Shown piece by piece: positions 42,392-50,890 of a DNA stretch of 64,000 nt. The translations under genes and the position numbers were made by a program. Each line of letters begins with the position of its first letter. Position 1 is the stretch's first letter. Location: NCBI GenBank assembly GCA_902800365.1, contig CADCEF010000005.1, forward strand, positions 27,065 through 91,064, given 5' to 3'. The notes under the pieces were generated by a model. That model ran no database searches. It saw only the letters and a program-made list of their open reading frames with translations, and was not told where the DNA came from. This DNA comes from an uncultured Prevotella sp. (GTDB taxonomy: Bacteria > Bacteroidota > Bacteroidia > Bacteroidales > Bacteroidaceae).

Positions 42392-43810
42392 TCAATAAAG
42401 GTCGAGAAGCACTTTCTCGTAGACTGTGTTACCTTTGGGCTTGAGGTAGCCTTCTTGTTGCCAACGGGTAACCATCTTGTCGGCATTTGATTGCGTTACT
42501 TTTAAAATATTCACCATATCGGCTTTTGTGAATACCTCTGGCAGTAAGGCAAAACGCTCCTTGGTTAGGTGCGAATGGCGCACATTCTTCTTTACTACAG
42601 AGAACTGATCGTGCTCATGCTCATAGTAGACGTCCCAAAATCGTCCGAAGTAATGACGCTGGCATGCAAACTGAATCTTCATGATAAGACGGCAGAACCA
42701 ACGATCGGTCTTGTCGATGCTGATTGTGCCATGCTCCTGCCACTCGTCCCAATGGCGCATGATGACAAATGGTATGCTGACGTTCATTCCATAATAGCCA
42801 ACTCGCTTGCACATCAGCTCGTCTGCCTTAGAATTGTCGTACTTGGCATCCTCCATGCGATCCTTGGTCCAGTCGTAGCATTCTTCTTCTAGTTCCTTTA
42901 CTGGTAACTCTCCGTGAGTCTTGTCCAAGCGCTCGGCCCACATGCGGAGTGTCTTATATTCCTCAGGCTCCTTAAGGTCGTCATCCAAAGTCTCACGCTC
43001 AAGCATCTTGAAATTTGATGGTGGCATTGGGATTACTGCTAGTCGAGTAGAAAGTCCATCGTTGATGTTTGCTCCATTAACCTTGTGACGCAGGGCGAAT
43101 GGTGTGCCCGTATACACATAGTTCCAAAATACGTTGAACGTTTCGCAAACTGAGTCGACATTGCTATAGAACATACCGTCTTCCTCGTTGTGGAATGATT
43201 TCATCTCGAGGAATCGCTTGTCGTTCCAATGTTCGCCCTGCATACGGATGGCATTGTCGAGCTCTGTGTCGAACGATAGCTGATGCAGGTGCATTGGCTC
43301 GCCATCTACGATATCGACGGCATTAATCATGTCTTCGATAAATACCTTATTAGAGGTGCGGGCTGGATGGGTGCGGATTAGAGGTTTGGGCTTTTGTGGA
43401 CCGTCGCCTTTGCGACCATTATCGTCCCAGCGCTTATATCTGCGCCTGTAGTTGTTCATGTCCTTACGCCCTTTGTCAGACTCCTTTATGATAGGTCCTG
43501 CCAAGAGGTTGTATAGTAAGGTTACAAACGACTTGCCTGTACCAGGGTCGCCAATCACATAGGTGCCATAGTTCAAACGGCATAGCTGTCCCCTTTTGCC
43601 ATAGTAGCGATAAGTGCATCTGGTCATAAGTGTGCCAAGGAATGTTGCGCTCGTAAAGAGTGCAGCAGGGTAGGCGCCAACTTTAAGTCCACGACAAACT
43701 TCGCGCAGACAAGGGTAAACATCCATCAATTTCTCAATCTCTCTGCCCGCTTCTTCCATTTGTATTTCTATGAGCGGGCGCGCCATAGATTCTGTTATTC
43801 TGTCAGTCAT
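42392..43810 (-). CDS. DUF3987-like P-loop ATPase, probably from a mobile element
   Basis: A 472-aa protein with a Walker A motif in YVIGDPGTGKSFVTLLYNLL (about 85-104) and a C-terminal winged-helix pattern (FTKADMVNILKVTQSNADKM). It resembles the DUF3987 ATPase/helicase proteins of Bacteroidetes mobile elements, which often follow a VirE-N or primase domain. Here that N-terminal partner is missing, so it may be a remnant or a distinct short form. The frame is intact. It has its own promoter. The family name is from memory of pattern and should be tested. Confidence 0.6.
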   Translation of the reverse strand: MTDRITESMARPLIEIQMEEAGREIEKLMDVYPCLREVCRGLKVGAYPAALFTSATFLGTLMTRCTYRYYGKRGQLCRLNYGTYVIGDPGTGKSFVTLLYNLLAGPIIKESDKGRKDMNNYRRRYKRWDDNGRKGDGPQKPKPLIRTHPARTSNKVFIEDMINAVDIVDGEPMHLHQLSFDTELDNAIRMQGEHWNDKRFLEMKSFHNEEDGMFYSNVDSVCETFNVFWNYVYTGTPFALRHKVNGANINDGLSTRLAVIPMPPSNFKMLERETLDDDLKEPEEYKTLRMWAERLDKTHGELPVKELEEECYDWTKDRMEDAKYDNSKADELMCKRVGYYGMNVSIPFVIMRHWDEWQEHGTISIDKTDRWFCRLIMKIQFACQRHYFGRFWDVYYEHEHDQFSVVKKNVRHSHLTKERFALLPEVFTKADMVNILKVTQSNADKMVTRWQQEGYLKPKGNTVYEKVLLDLY

Positions 43811-43836
43811 CTTTTACCTTGTTATTATTGGTCGTG

Positions 43837-43868
43837 CAAAGGTACTGATAATAATCGAGATGACCAAG
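43837..43868 (-). promoter_or_regulatory. Promoter of the DUF3987-like gene
   Basis: On the coding strand CTTG (plus 43865-43868), 20 bases, TACCTTTG (plus 43837-43844), 26 bases before the ATG at 43810. The inverted motif copy lies 30 bases upstream. Confidence 0.55.
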
Positions 43869-43898
43869 CGTTTACTGAATTAAACGCTGGTACAAATG

Positions 43899-43913
43899 AA
43901 CATTGGACAAAAA
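43899..43913. repeat. Copy 2 (inverted) of the motif
   Basis: AACATTGGACAAAAA, the reverse complement of the other two copies. It lies upstream of the promoter of the DUF3987-like gene. Confidence 0.7.
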
Positions 43914-43956
43914 GGGGTTTTAGAAATGACCATTTGGTAACTAACAGGTTAATTTA

Positions 43957-44006
43957 ATTTTATATATTATATATTATATTATAATATAATATATAATATA
44001 TAAAAT
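43957..44006. repeat. 50-bp perfect palindrome made only of A and T
   Basis: Two 24-base arms (43957-43980 and 43983-44006) are exact reverse complements, and the central AT completes an uninterrupted palindrome. The stretch contains no G or C. It could form a cruciform, act as a hairpin transcription end for the alkD operon, or be an origin-type element. Confidence 0.85.
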
Positions 44007-44081
44007 ATATAGTAGTATATTTTATTCTTTGTCTTTATCTCCAATGCTCATATGATGTACGGATGGTAATTTTTATTTGGC

Positions 44082-44096
44082 TTTTTGTCCAATGTT
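44082..44096. repeat. Copy 3 of the motif (TTTTTGTCCAATGTT)
   Basis: Part of the 27-base stretch 44070-44096 that matches 42357-42384 except for a 3-4 base difference in the middle. Confidence 0.7.
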
Positions 44097-44183
44097 CTAG
44101 TGTACCAGCGTGGGCAAAAAGTAGGGTATACCAGCTGACGGGTAGATAGGTTACGGATATCGGGCAGTTAGGTTACGGCAATC

Positions 44184-44951
44184 TCATGGTTTGCTTACGG
44201 CCATCCAATACTGGCGTTCTTGCTCGGGGAGTTTCTCGATGGCGTAGCGGAGGGTGGTGCGAGGCATGTGGTGGGCGTGTTGGCGGAGGAATTCTCGCAG
44301 TAGGTCTTCGCTAACGCGCTTGCCCATTTCACGGAGCATCCAGCCTACGGCTTTATGCATGAGGTCGTGGGGGTGATGCAGATGGATCTCGGCATAGCGC
44401 AGGCACCATGAGGGATCGCCCATCTGTGATGTCTTCCATGAGCACACGATGCTCATGCGCTGTTTCCACAGGCAGGGGCTCTGGGCAAGGGTGTCGAGAA
44501 CCTTGAGTTTGTAATCTCTATCGCCAAGGTGGCTTGGCAAGAGGAGCCAGTGCCCAAGGATTTTATGAACAGAGAGGTCTACAAGGTCCCAGTTGTTGGC
44601 TTGCTCGGCATATTGCAGATAAAGGGTGAGTATCTCATCGCGGGCGCGTATGGCATCATCGTTGTTTACAAGGCGCTTGGTGGCTAACTTCTCGAACTTG
44701 GAAACCAATATTAGAAAACCACAAAGGCGTACCTCGTGCCAGCGACACATCAGGAGTTGGGGGATTTCGCTCAATGGGAAATCCGTGCCCACCAGCTTAA
44801 CTACCTCGCGCGTCTGTGGTACTTTCAGTCCTAAGAATTCGTCGCCCTCGCCATACTCGCCAGGGCCTGTCTTGAAGAAGCGCATCAGTATGCGTCGCTG
44901 TTTGTCATTGCGCAGCGACTCCATATGGTTGATGACTTCTTGGGCTGTCAT
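44184..44951 (-). CDS. AlkD-like DNA alkylation repair protein
   Basis: A 255-aa helical repeat protein (HEAT-like), starting at the ATG at 44951 (MTAQEVINHMESLRNDK), which overlaps the gpsA stop by one base (TAATG). The longer frame to 45077 lies inside gpsA. It contains LMRFFKTGPGEYGEGDEFLG, then VPQTREVVK and RWHEVRLCGFLIL, typical of AlkC/AlkD-like DNA glycosylases, which excise alkylated purines. It is co-expressed with gpsA and lysS, an unrelated neighbourhood. Confidence 0.88.
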   Translation of the reverse strand: MTAQEVINHMESLRNDKQRRILMRFFKTGPGEYGEGDEFLGLKVPQTREVVKLVGTDFPLSEIPQLLMCRWHEVRLCGFLILVSKFEKLATKRLVNNDDAIRARDEILTLYLQYAEQANNWDLVDLSVHKILGHWLLLPSHLGDRDYKLKVLDTLAQSPCLWKQRMSIVCSWKTSQMGDPSWCLRYAEIHLHHPHDLMHKAVGWMLREMGKRVSEDLLREFLRQHAHHMPRTTLRYAIEKLPEQERQYWMAVSKP

Positions 44952-45946
44952 TAACGGAACGAATCGGTGAGAAGCTTGATTTCGATTTGTGGGGCGATAC
45001 GCTCGTAGAGGATATTGTAAACAGCATCGAGTATAGGCATGTTGACGTGGCAATGACGGTTGATTTCCTTCATACACTTGGTGCCAAAATATCCCTCGGC
45101 TATCATCTCCATCTCTATCTGGGCGCTCTTTACGCTGTAGCCCTTACCAATCATGGTGCCAAAGGTGCGGTTACGCGAGAAATTGCTGTAACCTGTTACC
45201 AGCAGGTCGCCAAGGTAAACGCTGTCGTAAGCATTGCGCTCAAGGGGGTAGACGGCTGTGAGGAAGCGGTTCATCTCTTGTACGGCGTTGGCCATAAGTA
45301 CCGACTGGAAGTTGTCGCCATACTTCAATCCGCTGCAGATACCGGCTGCAATGGCATAGACATTCTTCAGAACGGAAGAATACTCGATGCCAACAACATC
45401 GGTAGAGGTCTTGGTCTTGATGTACTCGCTTGAGAGCACATCGCAGAAGGCCTGGGCTTTCTCACGATCGGCACAGCCCACGGTGAGGTAGCTGAGGCGC
45501 TCGAGGGCAACCTCCTCGGCATGCGAAGGGCCGCCAATACAGGCCAGATTCTCATAAGGAACATCGTACACCTGATGAAAATACTCGCTACAAACGAGGT
45601 TTTCATCAGGTACGATACCCTTAATCGCTGTGAGTATAAACTTATCGCGAATGCGCGTCTTAAGTTTCTTGAGGTGACTCTTGAGGTAAGGCGATGGGGT
45701 TACAAACACCAGTGTGTCGTACTGCTGGGCAATACGGTTCAGGTCGCTATCGAAGTAGATTTCATCGATATTGAAATGGACGCTGGTGAGGTAGGCAGGG
45801 TTGTGCCCCATGCGACGGAAATCCTCGATACGGTCGTCGCGACGCATATACCAGCCAATGTGGTGGGTGTGACTCACCACAATTTTGGCTATAGCTGTGG
45901 CCCAGCTGCCTCCACCAATAATCGCTATCTTACCACAATCGTACAT
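44951..45946 (-). CDS. gpsA: NAD(P)-dependent glycerol-3-phosphate dehydrogenase
   Basis: A 331-aa enzyme with the nucleotide-binding motif IIGGGSWATAIAKIV, then FVTPSPYLKSHL and KNVYAIAAGICSGLKYGDN (catalytic Lys). It makes sn-glycerol 3-phosphate for phospholipids. It follows lysS with a 27-base repeat-filled spacer and overlaps the alkD-like gene. Confidence 0.96.
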   Translation of the reverse strand: MYDCGKIAIIGGGSWATAIAKIVVSHTHHIGWYMRRDDRIEDFRRMGHNPAYLTSVHFNIDEIYFDSDLNRIAQQYDTLVFVTPSPYLKSHLKKLKTRIRDKFILTAIKGIVPDENLVCSEYFHQVYDVPYENLACIGGPSHAEEVALERLSYLTVGCADREKAQAFCDVLSSEYIKTKTSTDVVGIEYSSVLKNVYAIAAGICSGLKYGDNFQSVLMANAVQEMNRFLTAVYPLERNAYDSVYLGDLLVTGYSNFSRNRTFGTMIGKGYSVKSAQIEMEMIAEGYFGTKCMKEINRHCHVNMPILDAVYNILYERIAPQIEIKLLTDSFR

Positions 45947-45973
45947 GGTTCATTGATCATTGAACATGGAACA
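45947..45973 (-). repeat. Heptad repeat in lysS-gpsA spacer
   Basis: On the coding strand TGTTCCA-TGTTCAA-TGATCAA-TGAACC, four related units that end at the gpsA ATG. Confidence 0.6.
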
Positions 45974-47701
45974 TTAGGCTTGCGCCTTCTCAATCCATGC
46001 TGCGACTTCGTCGACAGATGGCTTGGTTATTTCGAGCTTGTACTTCTTGAAGATCTCGCCAATCTTCTGCTGCAGGCCCTGTGGCTTCTCGTCCTTGATG
46101 TTTGTAATCAGGTTGAAACCAGCCTTGCGCAGTACTGGAACGATGTCCTCGGGAACACCAATCTCGGCCCACTCGGCTACTGACGACTGAGGAATCTTCT
46201 TCTCGGGCTTCATCTGTGGGAACAGCATCACCTCGCCAATGGTGAACTTACCTGTGAGCAGCATTACCAGACGGTCGATACCGATACCGATACCAAACGT
46301 TGGAGGCATACCATACTGCAGAGCGCGCAGGAAATCCTGGTCGATGATCATAGCCTCGTCGTCGCCCTTGTCAGCAAGTCGCATCTGCTCGATGAAACGC
46401 TCCTCCTGGTCGATTGGGTCGTTAAGCTCTGAATATGCGTTAGCCAGCTCCTTACCATTAACCATCAGCTCGAAACGCTCAGTGAGTCCTGGCTTTGAGC
46501 GATGCATCTTGGTGAGAGGTGACATTTCAACGGGATAGTCGGTAATGAATGTGGGCTGGATGAATGTGCCCTCGCAGAACTCGCCAAAGAGCTCGTCGAT
46601 GAGCTTACCCTTACCCATGGTCTCGTCGACCTCCATGCCCTTAGAGAGGCAGAACTGACGAATCTCATCCTCGCTCTTTCCATCGCAGTCGAAACCAGTC
46701 TTCTCCTTGATGGCGTCGAGGATAGGCAGACGGCGGAATGGAGCCTTGAACGAGATGATGTTGCCATCGATCTCAACCTCGGGCTTGCCGTTAACAGCAG
46801 TACAAATCTGCTCGAGCATGTTCTCAGTGAAGGTCATACCCCAAAGCAGGTCCTTGTAGCTAACGTAGAGCTCCATGCAGGTGAACTCGGGGTTGTGAGT
46901 CTTGTCCATACCCTCGTTACGGAAGTTCTTACCCATCTCGTAAACTCCCTCGAAACCACCTACGATGAGGCGCTTAAGATAGAGCTCGGTAGCAATACGC
47001 ATGTACATGTCCTGATTGAGCGCATTGAAGTGGGTGATGAATGGGCGAGCTGAAGCACCACCTGCGATGTTCTGCAGGATTGGAGTGTCGACCTCTGTAT
47101 AACCAGCATTATCGAGAATGCTGCGCAGGGTGCGGATGATGGTGGCACGCTTGAGGAAGGTATCTTTTACGCCCTCGTTAACAACCAGGTCGACATAGCG
47201 CTGGCGATAACGGAGCTCTGGATCGTCGAACTTATCGTAAGCCACACCGTCCTTATACTTTACGATAGGCAGTGGCTTGAGGCTCTTAGAGAGCAGGGTG
47301 AGCTCAGATGCGTGAACTGAGATCTCGCCTGTCTGAGTGCGGAACACCTTACCCTTGACACCGATAAAGTCGCCGATGTCGAGCAGGCGCTTGAATACAT
47401 TATTATATAAGTCTTTGTTCTCGCCTGGACAGATGTCGTCGCGAGTGATGTAAACCTGAATTCGACCTTTAGAGTCCTGGAGCTCGGCAAACGATGCCTT
47501 ACCCATGACACGACGACTCATCATACGTCCGGCAATCACTACCTCGCGCTCTTCATCGTCCTTGAAGTTTTCCTTAATCTCTGTGCTGAATGCATTAGTT
47601 GGGAACTCGGCTGCAGGATAGGGGTCGATGCCCATCGAGCGCAGTTCCTGAAGGCTCTGACGCCTTCCGATTTCCTGTTCGCTTAATTCTAAAATGTTCA
47701 T
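45974..47701 (-). CDS. lysS: Lysyl-tRNA synthetase, class II
   Basis: A 575-aa synthetase. An N-terminal OB fold (about 55-165) is followed by the class II catalytic core with motif 2 FRNEGMDKTHNPEFTCMELY and motif 3 GIGIGIDRLVMLL. It has about 70 extra C-terminal residues beyond the usual 500, ending in KPSVDEVAAWIEKAQA, an extension seen in Bacteroidetes LysS. First gene of the lysS-gpsA-alkD operon. A 16-bp palindrome lies in its short leader. Confidence 0.98.
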   Translation of the reverse strand: MNILELSEQEIGRRQSLQELRSMGIDPYPAAEFPTNAFSTEIKENFKDDEEREVVIAGRMMSRRVMGKASFAELQDSKGRIQVYITRDDICPGENKDLYNNVFKRLLDIGDFIGVKGKVFRTQTGEISVHASELTLLSKSLKPLPIVKYKDGVAYDKFDDPELRYRQRYVDLVVNEGVKDTFLKRATIIRTLRSILDNAGYTEVDTPILQNIAGGASARPFITHFNALNQDMYMRIATELYLKRLIVGGFEGVYEMGKNFRNEGMDKTHNPEFTCMELYVSYKDLLWGMTFTENMLEQICTAVNGKPEVEIDGNIISFKAPFRRLPILDAIKEKTGFDCDGKSEDEIRQFCLSKGMEVDETMGKGKLIDELFGEFCEGTFIQPTFITDYPVEMSPLTKMHRSKPGLTERFELMVNGKELANAYSELNDPIDQEERFIEQMRLADKGDDEAMIIDQDFLRALQYGMPPTFGIGIGIDRLVMLLTGKFTIGEVMLFPQMKPEKKIPQSSVAEWAEIGVPEDIVPVLRKAGFNLITNIKDEKPQGLQQKIGEIFKKYKLEITKPSVDEVAAWIEKAQA

Positions 47702-47704
47702 CTT

Positions 47705-47720
47705 AAATATTCGAATATTT
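47705..47720. promoter_or_regulatory. Palindrome in the lysS leader
   Basis: AAATATTCGAATATTT, a perfect 16-bp palindrome 3 bases before the lysS ATG. It could be a regulator site or a leader hairpin affecting translation start. Confidence 0.45.
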
Positions 47721-47734
47721 CAATTTTATGGCTG

Positions 47735-47765
47735 CAAAGTTACAAAAATCTCGCGAAAAATGCAA
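47735..47765 (-). promoter_or_regulatory. Promoter of lysS
   Basis: On the coding strand TTG (plus 47763-47765), 20 bases, TAACTTTG (plus 47735-47742). Confidence 0.55.
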
Positions 47766-47801
47766 GATTAGAGTAAATATTTGCAAAAAAAGTGTGAAAT
47801 A

Positions 47802-47833
47802 TTTGTGTGGTTTGGAAGAAATATATATATTTG
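47802..47833 (+). promoter_or_regulatory. Promoter of the ROK gene cluster
   Basis: TTTG at 47802-47805, 20 bases, TATATTTG at 47826-47833, 24 bases before the ATG. Confidence 0.7.
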
Positions 47834-47857
47834 TAGCACGATAACTTAGAATAACTA

Positions 47858-48838
47858 ATGGGACAAGTAACTATAAAGAAAAGAGTTGTGGGAATAGACA
47901 TCAGTCTTGAGGCTACCACTTACGCCATCGTCGACGTAAAGGGTGACGTCATCACTATGGACAGTTTCCCAACCTTGGACTACCCTGAAATCAACCAATT
48001 CGTCTCAGCCTTAAGCGACCATCTGATAAGTATGGTTGAAGAAAACGGAGGCTATGAAAGCATCAGATCGGTGGGCATTAGCGCACCAAGTGCTAACTTT
48101 ATGACAGGTAGTATCGTGAATGCACCAAACCTGCCATGGAAAGGCGTGATACAGCTGGGGGCGCTGCTTAGAGACCGTATCGGCTATGCCGTGGCTGTGG
48201 CTAACGACGCCGATGTGAGGGCGCTTGGCGAGCATGCTTACGGATTAGCCAAAGGTATGCGCGACTTTGTGGTGGTTACCATGGGCACAGGTCTTGGCAG
48301 CAGTATCTTCTCGAACGGTATGATACACAAAGGTACCGACGGATTCGCTGGAGAAATAGGTCATACGTGCATCGTGAACAACGGTCGTCAGTGTACCTGT
48401 GGAAACAAAGGATGCCTTGAGGCTTATGTGGCCACAAGAGGTATCATCGCCACGGCCAAGGAACTGATGGAGCAGTCTTCGGCACCATCGCTGATGCGAG
48501 ATGTAGAGAACCTGACACCAGAGCTGATTACAACGTTCTGTGAGCAGGGCGACGAGCTGGCCATAGAGGTGTATCGCAAAACAGGCGAACTGTTAGGTAT
48601 GGGATTGGCTAACTATGCAACGGTGGTTGACCCTGAGGCCTTTATCTTTACAGGTGGCATATCAAGAGCCGGCAAATGGCTGTTTGAACCTGCAAAAGAG
48701 GTGTTCGACAGATGTGTATTTCATAACACAAGCGGTAAAATCAAGTTCCTGGTATCTGAGGACGATCGAGCTGCTAACGATGTGCTTGGCGCAAGCGTGC
48801 TGGCATGGGAGGTAAGAGAATATTCGTTGTTTAAATAA
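47858..48838 (+). CDS. ROK family sugar kinase-like protein, copy 1
   Basis: A 326-aa ROK protein with no N-terminal HTH, so a kinase rather than a repressor. The N-terminal phosphate loop is VVGIDISLEATTYAI; the catalytic Asp117 lies in VANDADVRALGE; MGTGLGSSIF is the second phosphate motif; EIGHTCIVNN (His169) and CTCGNKGC (Cys179, 181, 186) form the zinc site. A glucokinase or N-acetylsugar kinase role is possible. It is the most canonical of the three tandem copies. Confidence 0.9.
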   Translation: MGQVTIKKRVVGIDISLEATTYAIVDVKGDVITMDSFPTLDYPEINQFVSALSDHLISMVEENGGYESIRSVGISAPSANFMTGSIVNAPNLPWKGVIQLGALLRDRIGYAVAVANDADVRALGEHAYGLAKGMRDFVVVTMGTGLGSSIFSNGMIHKGTDGFAGEIGHTCIVNNGRQCTCGNKGCLEAYVATRGIIATAKELMEQSSAPSLMRDVENLTPELITTFCEQGDELAIEVYRKTGELLGMGLANYATVVDPEAFIFTGGISRAGKWLFEPAKEVFDRCVFHNTSGKIKFLVSEDDRAANDVLGASVLAWEVREYSLFK

Positions 48839-48845
48839 GGTAATT

Positions 48846-49850
48846 ATGGAAACAAGTAATATGGCAGAAAGTGTAGACAAAATTAAAACCCGTGTAATAG
48901 GTATCGACATACGCGTAGACCGTACGACCTATGCTGTGGTGGATATAAGAGGCGAGATAGTGGCACAAGACTATTTCCTGACTACCGATTATGCTGACCT
49001 TAACGATTATATCGGAGCTCTGAGCGAGAAGGTGATGGCCCTGGCCGAGGAGAATGGTGGCTATGAAACCATACGTTCTATTGGCGTGAGTGCACCATCG
49101 GCAAGCTCTGTTACTGGTTGTATTGAGAATGCTGCCAATCTGCCTTGGAAGGGAATTGTTCCTCTGGCTGCTATGCTGAGAGACAGAGTTGGTCTGGCTG
49201 TGGCTGTGGCTAACGATGCACATATTACTGCCCTGAGCGAGAAATCGTATGGTAGCGCTCATGGTATGAAAGACTTTGTGGTGATATCGATAAGTCATGG
49301 CGGACTGGGTAGCTGCTTCTTCTCAAACGGTCAGCCACATCTAGGCTACAACGGATTTGCTGGCGAGCTGGGACATACCTGTGTTGAGGTGGGCGGACGC
49401 GAGTGCGGATGCGGAAACAGAGGATGCCTGGAGACCTACTGTTCGGAAAAGGGGCTGATAAAAACAGCCGAAGAGATGATTGCTGCAAGCAAAGAACCAA
49501 CCCTGCTAAGCGAAATGCTGGAACTGAACGTTAAGACAATAGCTGACTGTTGCTACAAAGGAGACAAAGTGGCCATTGAGGTGTTCCGTCGTACGGGCGA
49601 GATACTCGGACTTGGAATGGCCAACTATGCATCGGTGCTGAATCCTGAGGCCATTATTCTTACTGGCGATATGACGCAAGCAGGAAAATGGCTGCTTAAG
49701 CCTATGAGAGCATCGTTCGAGGAACATGTGTTCCATAATATCAAAAACAAAACCCGTATACTCGTGTCAATCCTAAAGGAGGGTGAGCGAGATGTGCTTG
49801 GAGCCAGCGCTCTGGCATGGGATGTGAAAGAATACTCACTATTTAAATAA
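48846..49850 (+). CDS. ROK family protein, copy 2, with altered active site
   Basis: A 334-aa paralogue, 7 bases after copy 1. The Asp remains (VANDAHITALSE), but the phosphate motif has become SISHGGLGSCFF instead of MGTGLGSS, the conserved Gly of LGE is Ser, and TGGISRAG has become TGDMTQAG. The zinc motif (GHTCVEVGGRECGCGNRGC) is intact. Activity may be changed or lost. A second start at 48861 is possible. Confidence 0.88.
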   Translation: METSNMAESVDKIKTRVIGIDIRVDRTTYAVVDIRGEIVAQDYFLTTDYADLNDYIGALSEKVMALAEENGGYETIRSIGVSAPSASSVTGCIENAANLPWKGIVPLAAMLRDRVGLAVAVANDAHITALSEKSYGSAHGMKDFVVISISHGGLGSCFFSNGQPHLGYNGFAGELGHTCVEVGGRECGCGNRGCLETYCSEKGLIKTAEEMIAASKEPTLLSEMLELNVKTIADCCYKGDKVAIEVFRRTGEILGLGMANYASVLNPEAIILTGDMTQAGKWLLKPMRASFEEHVFHNIKNKTRILVSILKEGERDVLGASALAWDVKEYSLFK

Positions 49851-49869
49851 AATAATAACTAGGCAATTT

Positions 49870-50850
49870 ATGGAGGAATATCAGATTAAAACAAAAGTGG
49901 TAGGCGTTGACATTAGTAATGAGCGCACAACCTATGCTATTGTTGACATCCGTGGAAACATTATAGCCGAGGAAAATTTCCCCACAGGCGATTATCCTGA
50001 TGTGAATAATTTTGTGAAAAACCTGAGCGACAAAATAGTAAATCTGGTTGAGGCTAATGGTGGCTATGAAACCATACGCTCTATTGGCGTCAGCTCGCCA
50101 AGTGCAAGTTCGGTTTCTGGTTGTATCGAGAATGCAGCCAACCTGCCATGGAAAGGCATTGTGCCTCTGGCTGCTATGTTGAGAGACAGAATCGGACTAG
50201 CCGTTGGTCTTTCCAACGATGCACACATATCGGCATTGGGAGAGCACACCTTTGGAAGCGCCCATGGTATGAAGAACTTTATTATTCTGAGCATGGGTGT
50301 GGGTTTGGGTAGCTGCTTCTTCTCTGGAGGTAACGACCATCAGGGGCATAACGGCTATGCTGGTGAATTCGGACACACCTGTGTGGTGGCTAACGGACGC
50401 CAGTGTGGATGTGGACACATGGGATGCTTGGAGTCGTATGTTGGTGCCGCAGGTATTGTTAGAACAGCCCAAGAACTGATGGCCGAGACGGGTAAGCCTA
50501 CACTGCTGAATGATCTGGATAAGATTACACCACGTACCATCAAGATGTGTTGCGATAAGGACGACGAGCTGGCTATCGAGACCTTCAGAAGAACAGGAGA
50601 GATTCTGGGAATAGCCTTGGCCAACTATGCATCACTTGTAGACCCTGAGGCCATCATCCTTACAGGTGGTATCTCGCATGCAGGCAAATGGTTGGTCGAT
50701 CCAACATGCGAGTCGTTCGAAAATCATGTATATGGCAACTTGCGTGGCAAGGTGAAGATAATTGTATCGAAGCTTAACGATAGAGAACGCGATGTGCTTG
50801 GAGCCAGCGCTCTTGCATGGAGCGTACCTGAGTACTCGCTGTTTAAGTAA
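49870..50850 (+). CDS. ROK family protein, copy 3
   Basis: A 326-aa paralogue, 19 bases after copy 2. It keeps SNDAHISALGE, MGVGLGSCFF, TGGISHAGKW and the zinc site GRQCGCGHMGC, so it is likely active. It is closer to copy 2 than to copy 1 over the first 130 residues (both have CIENAANLPWKGIVPLAAML). All three end in EYSLFK. Confidence 0.9.
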   Translation: MEEYQIKTKVVGVDISNERTTYAIVDIRGNIIAEENFPTGDYPDVNNFVKNLSDKIVNLVEANGGYETIRSIGVSSPSASSVSGCIENAANLPWKGIVPLAAMLRDRIGLAVGLSNDAHISALGEHTFGSAHGMKNFIILSMGVGLGSCFFSGGNDHQGHNGYAGEFGHTCVVANGRQCGCGHMGCLESYVGAAGIVRTAQELMAETGKPTLLNDLDKITPRTIKMCCDKDDELAIETFRRTGEILGIALANYASLVDPEAIILTGGISHAGKWLVDPTCESFENHVYGNLRGKVKIIVSKLNDRERDVLGASALAWSVPEYSLFK

Positions 50851-50852
50851 AG

Positions 50853-50868
50853 GTGAAAAGGTGAAAAA
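50853..50868 (+). repeat. Octamer repeat GTGAAAAR, two units plus decayed copies
   Basis: GTGAAAAG, GTGAAAAA, then decayed copies to about 50880, between the third ROK gene and the thioesterase gene. Same unit as at 38691-38722. Confidence 0.65.
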
Positions 50869-50890
50869 AGTAGAAAGGTAAAAATTAAGA

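Larger units (their letters stand above)
43811..44183. other. Gene-free region with repeats and A/T palindrome
   Basis: This 373-base spacer holds the promoter of the DUF3987-like gene, an inverted copy of the TTTTTGTCCAATGTT motif, the 50-bp palindrome and a direct copy of the motif. No gene is seen in it. Confidence 0.7.

Noticed and set aside
42392-43810. Active integrative element around the DUF3987-like gene
   Set aside because: No integrase, mobilisation gene or tRNA attachment site; only a remnant or single-gene unit can be supported.
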